NCBI GenBank assembly: GCA_051960855.1
Contig: JBQCDV010000261.1
Coordinates: forward strand, 1-33,462
Length of the DNA stretch: 33,462 bases
DNA from: JBQCDV01 sp051960855
GTDB taxonomy: Bacteria; Actinomycetota; Actinomycetes; JAJZTN01
Direction of reading: 5' to 3'
Position numbers and translations under genes: made by a program. Shown in pieces: positions 31,470-33,462 of this stretch; position 1 is the stretch's first letter, and the number at the start of each line of letters is the position of its first letter. Below the pieces are notes generated by a model. That model saw only the letters and a list, made by a program, of their open reading frames with translations. It was not told the DNA's origin and made no database searches.

Positions 31470-32573
31470 TCAGGCCCCCTTCGTGCCGCGCCGGATCAGC
31501 AGGTTGCCACCGAAGTTCACGAGCAGCGTGATGAGGAACAGGCAGAGCCCGCTCGCGATGAGCGCGCCCGTCCCGACCGCCCCTGCTTCGCCGTACTTGT
31601 TAGCGATGTTGGAGGCGAACGTGACCCCGCCGTTCTCGGTGAGGTGGATGTTGATGCTGTAGGCGCTGGCGAGGATCAACGTGACGGCGAGCGTCTCCCC
31701 GAGGGCGCGGCCGAGGCCGAGGATCGAGGCCGAGAGCACGCCTGACTTCCCGTAGGGCAGGACGGACGTGCGCACCATCTCCCAGCGCGTCGCGCCCAGG
31801 GCCAAGGCGGCCTCGACGTTGTCGCGGGGCACCTGACGGAAGATCTCTCGGCTGATGGACGAGATGATCGGAAGGATCATGATGGCGAGGACGATTCCCG
31901 CGGTCAGGTCGCTGCGGTTGTTGGGGATGTTGTCGGGCCGGTAATTGAAGACCGGGATCCAACCGAGCCAGCGGTCGAGCCAGAGCACGAGGCCCGTGAG
32001 GTGCGGGGCCAGGAAGGCGAATCCCCAGAGGCCGTAGACGATCGACGGCACGGCCGCCAGGAGGTCGACGACGTAGCCGAGCGGCGCGGCGATGCGCCGG
32101 GGCGCGTAGTGCGTCAGAAACAGCGCCGTCCCCACGGCCACCGGGACCGCCAGCACCATCGCGACGACGCTGGTCGCGACGGTGTGGAACAGCAGCGCCG
32201 CGATTCCGAAGACGTTCTTGCCGTCCGGACCGGCGTTGTCAGGAAGCCAGTCCTGGGTGGTGAGGAAGTTGGTGTCATCGGCCCGGATCGCCGGGATGGC
32301 CTTGACCACGAGGAATGCGGCGATGGCGCCCATCAGCAGCAGCACCACGGCGCTGGCGGTCGCGCTCACACCGCGGAAGATGCCATCTCCGCGCCGCTTG
32401 CGAGTGCGACCGTTCCCAGCCTGGCGATGGCCCCCGCGGCCGCCATCGGGCTCGGCGACCCTGTCTGAGCGGCGGACGCCGAGCTGCTCGGCAGCAGGGT
32501 CGGCCAGCGAGTCGACAGTGGGGCTGGCGGTGCGAGACGCGACCGGGCGGGTGCCTCGATCCAGGTGGGTCAT
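31470..32573 (-). CDS. pstC: Phosphate ABC transporter permease PstC
   Basis: This 367-aa permease has a cytoplasmic N-terminus of about 65 residues rich in Arg/Gly, then six membrane segments. Landmarks are FGIAALLFHTVATSVVAMVLAVPVAVGTALFL, VVDLLAAVPSIVYGLWGFAFLAPHL, and the EAA loop VPRDNVEAALALGATRWEMVRTSVLPYGKSGVLSASILGLGRALGETLAVTLIL. The start is ATG 32573, seven bases after AAGGAC; the ATG two codons earlier lies too close to that site. A hairpin separates it from pstS. Confidence 0.95.
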   Translation of the reverse strand: MTHLDRGTRPVASRTASPTVDSLADPAAEQLGVRRSDRVAEPDGGRGGHRQAGNGRTRKRRGDGIFRGVSATASAVVLLLMGAIAAFLVVKAIPAIRADDTNFLTTQDWLPDNAGPDGKNVFGIAALLFHTVATSVVAMVLAVPVAVGTALFLTHYAPRRIAAPLGYVVDLLAAVPSIVYGLWGFAFLAPHLTGLVLWLDRWLGWIPVFNYRPDNIPNNRSDLTAGIVLAIMILPIISSISREIFRQVPRDNVEAALALGATRWEMVRTSVLPYGKSGVLSASILGLGRALGETLAVTLILASAYSINIHLTENGGVTFASNIANKYGEAGAVGTGALIASGLCLFLITLLVNFGGNLLIRRGTKGA

Positions 32574-32633
32574 CGACATGTCCTTGACGCTCGGGGCCCT
32601 GCACGCAGTCCACGGGCAGGCGCCGGCGCGCAG

Positions 32634-32670
32634 GAGCCCGGCCGATGCTTCATGCGCATCGGCCGGACTC
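32634..32670 (-). terminator. Hairpin between pstS and pstC (attenuator or mRNA-stabilising stem)
   Basis: CCGGCCGATGC (32638-32648) and GCATCGGCCGG (32656-32666) form a perfect 11-bp stem around a 7-base loop, and GAG/CTC extends it to 14 bp past one mismatch. No U-run follows. It sits 22 bases after the pstS stop and 61 bases before the pstC start. Such stems after binding-protein genes reduce read-through or protect upstream mRNA, which lets the binding protein be made in excess. Confidence 0.75.
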
Positions 32671-32691
32671 GGTGCTCGTCGGGCAGGGAGA

Positions 32692-33462
32692 TCAACTGGT
32701 CTGGATCGCGCCGACGGAGGAGCGCACCTTGCTGATGAGGGAGTCGGGAAGCGGCAGGTGGCCGATCGCGCTGAGCGCTCCCTGCCCCTCCGCGCTGGAG
32801 GTGTAGGTGAGGAAGCTCTTGACGAAGCTCGCCTGCTCGGCCGGCAGGCCTGCGTCGCAGGTGATCTCATAGGTGACGAGGATGGCGGGGTAGGTGCCCG
32901 CGGCCGTGAGCCCGTAGTTGATGTCGACCTTGATGTCGTTGCCGGACTGGCTGACATCGGCGGCGTCCAGTGCCTTGCCCACCGAGTCCGCCGAGATGGC
33001 GACCGGGCCGCTGCCGACGTCCAGCAGCGCGGGGGTGAGCTGGTTCTTGGTGGCGTCGGGGCCGTCGACGTAGCCGATCGCGCCATCGGTGCCCTTGACC
33101 TGGCTCACCAGTGCGGCCGAGTCCGGCGCCCCGATGCCACCCGGCGCCTTCCAGGCCTTGCCCGTGCCGAAGGTCCACGCGTCCTTGGCCTGCGCGTCGA
33201 GGAACTTGGTGAAGTTGTCGGTGGTACCCGAGTCCTTCGACCGGTGCACGGCGGTGATGGTCGTGGCCGGCAGGGTGACGCCCGGGTTCGCCTTGGCGAT
33301 CTCGGGGTCGTTCCACGTGGTGATCGCGCCGCTGAAGATCTTCGCCAGGACCTCAGGCGTGACGGTCAGCTTGTCCACGCCGCTGATGTTGTAGATGAAG
33401 GCCACCGGCGTAGCCACCATCGGCAGGTCGATCGCCTTGCCCGTCTTGCAGCGCTGGTCGGC
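32692..33462 (-). CDS. pstS: Phosphate-binding protein PstS (5' end beyond the window)
   Basis: About 256 C-terminal residues of the phosphate-binding lipoprotein are visible, running from the window edge in frame; the first visible residues are ADQRCKTGKAIDLPMV. PVAFIYNISGVDKLTVTPEVLAKIFSGAITTWNDPEIAKANPG and AVHRSKDSGTTDNFTKFLDA are classic PstS regions, the latter containing the phosphate-binding Ser and Arg residues. GAIGYVDGP and ISCDAGLP-like YEITCDAGLP follow. The signal peptide and lipobox lie outside. It is first in the pstSCAB operon, so the promoter and any PHO box are also outside. Confidence 0.95.
   Translation of the reverse strand, partial: ADQRCKTGKAIDLPMVATPVAFIYNISGVDKLTVTPEVLAKIFSGAITTWNDPEIAKANPGVTLPATTITAVHRSKDSGTTDNFTKFLDAQAKDAWTFGTGKAWKAPGGIGAPDSAALVSQVKGTDGAIGYVDGPDATKNQLTPALLDVGSGPVAISADSVGKALDAADVSQSGNDIKVDINYGLTAAGTYPAILVTYEITCDAGLPAEQASFVKSFLTYTSSAEGQGALSAIGHLPLPDSLISKVRSSVGAIQTS

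Noticed and set aside
30399..31745. 448-codon plus-strand open frame opposite pstA
   Set aside because: Gln/Asp/Glu/Arg-rich antisense product; pstA has clear membrane segments and EAA loop.
32574..33086. N-terminal extension of pstC back into pstS
   Set aside because: The extension overlaps pstS in another frame and crosses the intercistronic hairpin; an ATG with a ribosome binding site lies at 32573.

Overview
The window is high-GC DNA (roughly 70% G+C by eye) with many GTG starts, ATGA/GTGA stop-start overlaps, at least one probable leaderless gene, a gluABCD-type glutamate importer, a DUF47/Pit phosphate pair and a pstSCAB operon. This combination points to a free-living actinomycete (Actinomycetota). 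I cannot fix the genus from sequence alone. It looks like ordinary chromosome: no insertion sequences, integrases, phage genes, tRNA, rRNA or CRISPR arrays were seen.

Layout. 1-2781 (minus): an EAL-HDOD signalling protein followed by recQ, which runs off the left edge. 2957-5080 (plus): a secreted protein with three CWB2 cell-wall-binding repeats fused to a glycoside hydrolase family 3 domain. 5113-9168 (minus): a full-length HrpA-type DEAH helicase. 9238-11033 (plus): a short-chain dehydrogenase overlapping a formate/nitrite-transporter-family protein. 11083-12132 (minus): an acyl-ACP desaturase with a palindromic candidate operator in its leader. 12322-13883 (plus): a LacI-type ligand-binding protein without the usual helix-turn-helix, a 61-aa zinc-ribbon protein and a 63-aa acidic protein. 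13964-15582 (plus): DUF47/PhoU-like protein plus Pit phosphate transporter. 15605-16573 (minus): aldo/keto reductase. 16674-20095 (plus): gluABCD-type ABC importer, followed by a class II glutamine amidotransferase (20139-20936).

20933-25742 (minus): a 1271-aa XRE / nSTAND-type NTPase / transmembrane / 14-blade WD40 protein, followed 7 bases later by an orphan dTDP-glucose 4,6-dehydratase-like gene. This pair is the least explained part of the window. 26056-29158 (plus): a STAS-domain protein, then an overlapping response regulator, sensor kinase and GerMN lipoprotein, an arrangement resembling a small MtrA-MtrB-LpqB module. 29161-33462 (minus): a 67-aa hypothetical protein, a 16-bp near-palindromic tandem repeat, then pstB, pstA, pstC and the C-terminal part of pstS. 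A strong hairpin separates pstS from pstC.

How the parts relate. Phosphate is handled twice, by the ion-coupled DUF47/Pit pair and the high-affinity Pst ABC importer. Sensing functions are dense: an EAL-HDOD protein, a STAS protein, a two-component system, a ligand-binding LacI-like protein and the XRE-STAND-WD40 protein. Short tandem repeats of 12 to 23 bp sit at the ends of several genes and in intergenic spots, a recurring local feature.
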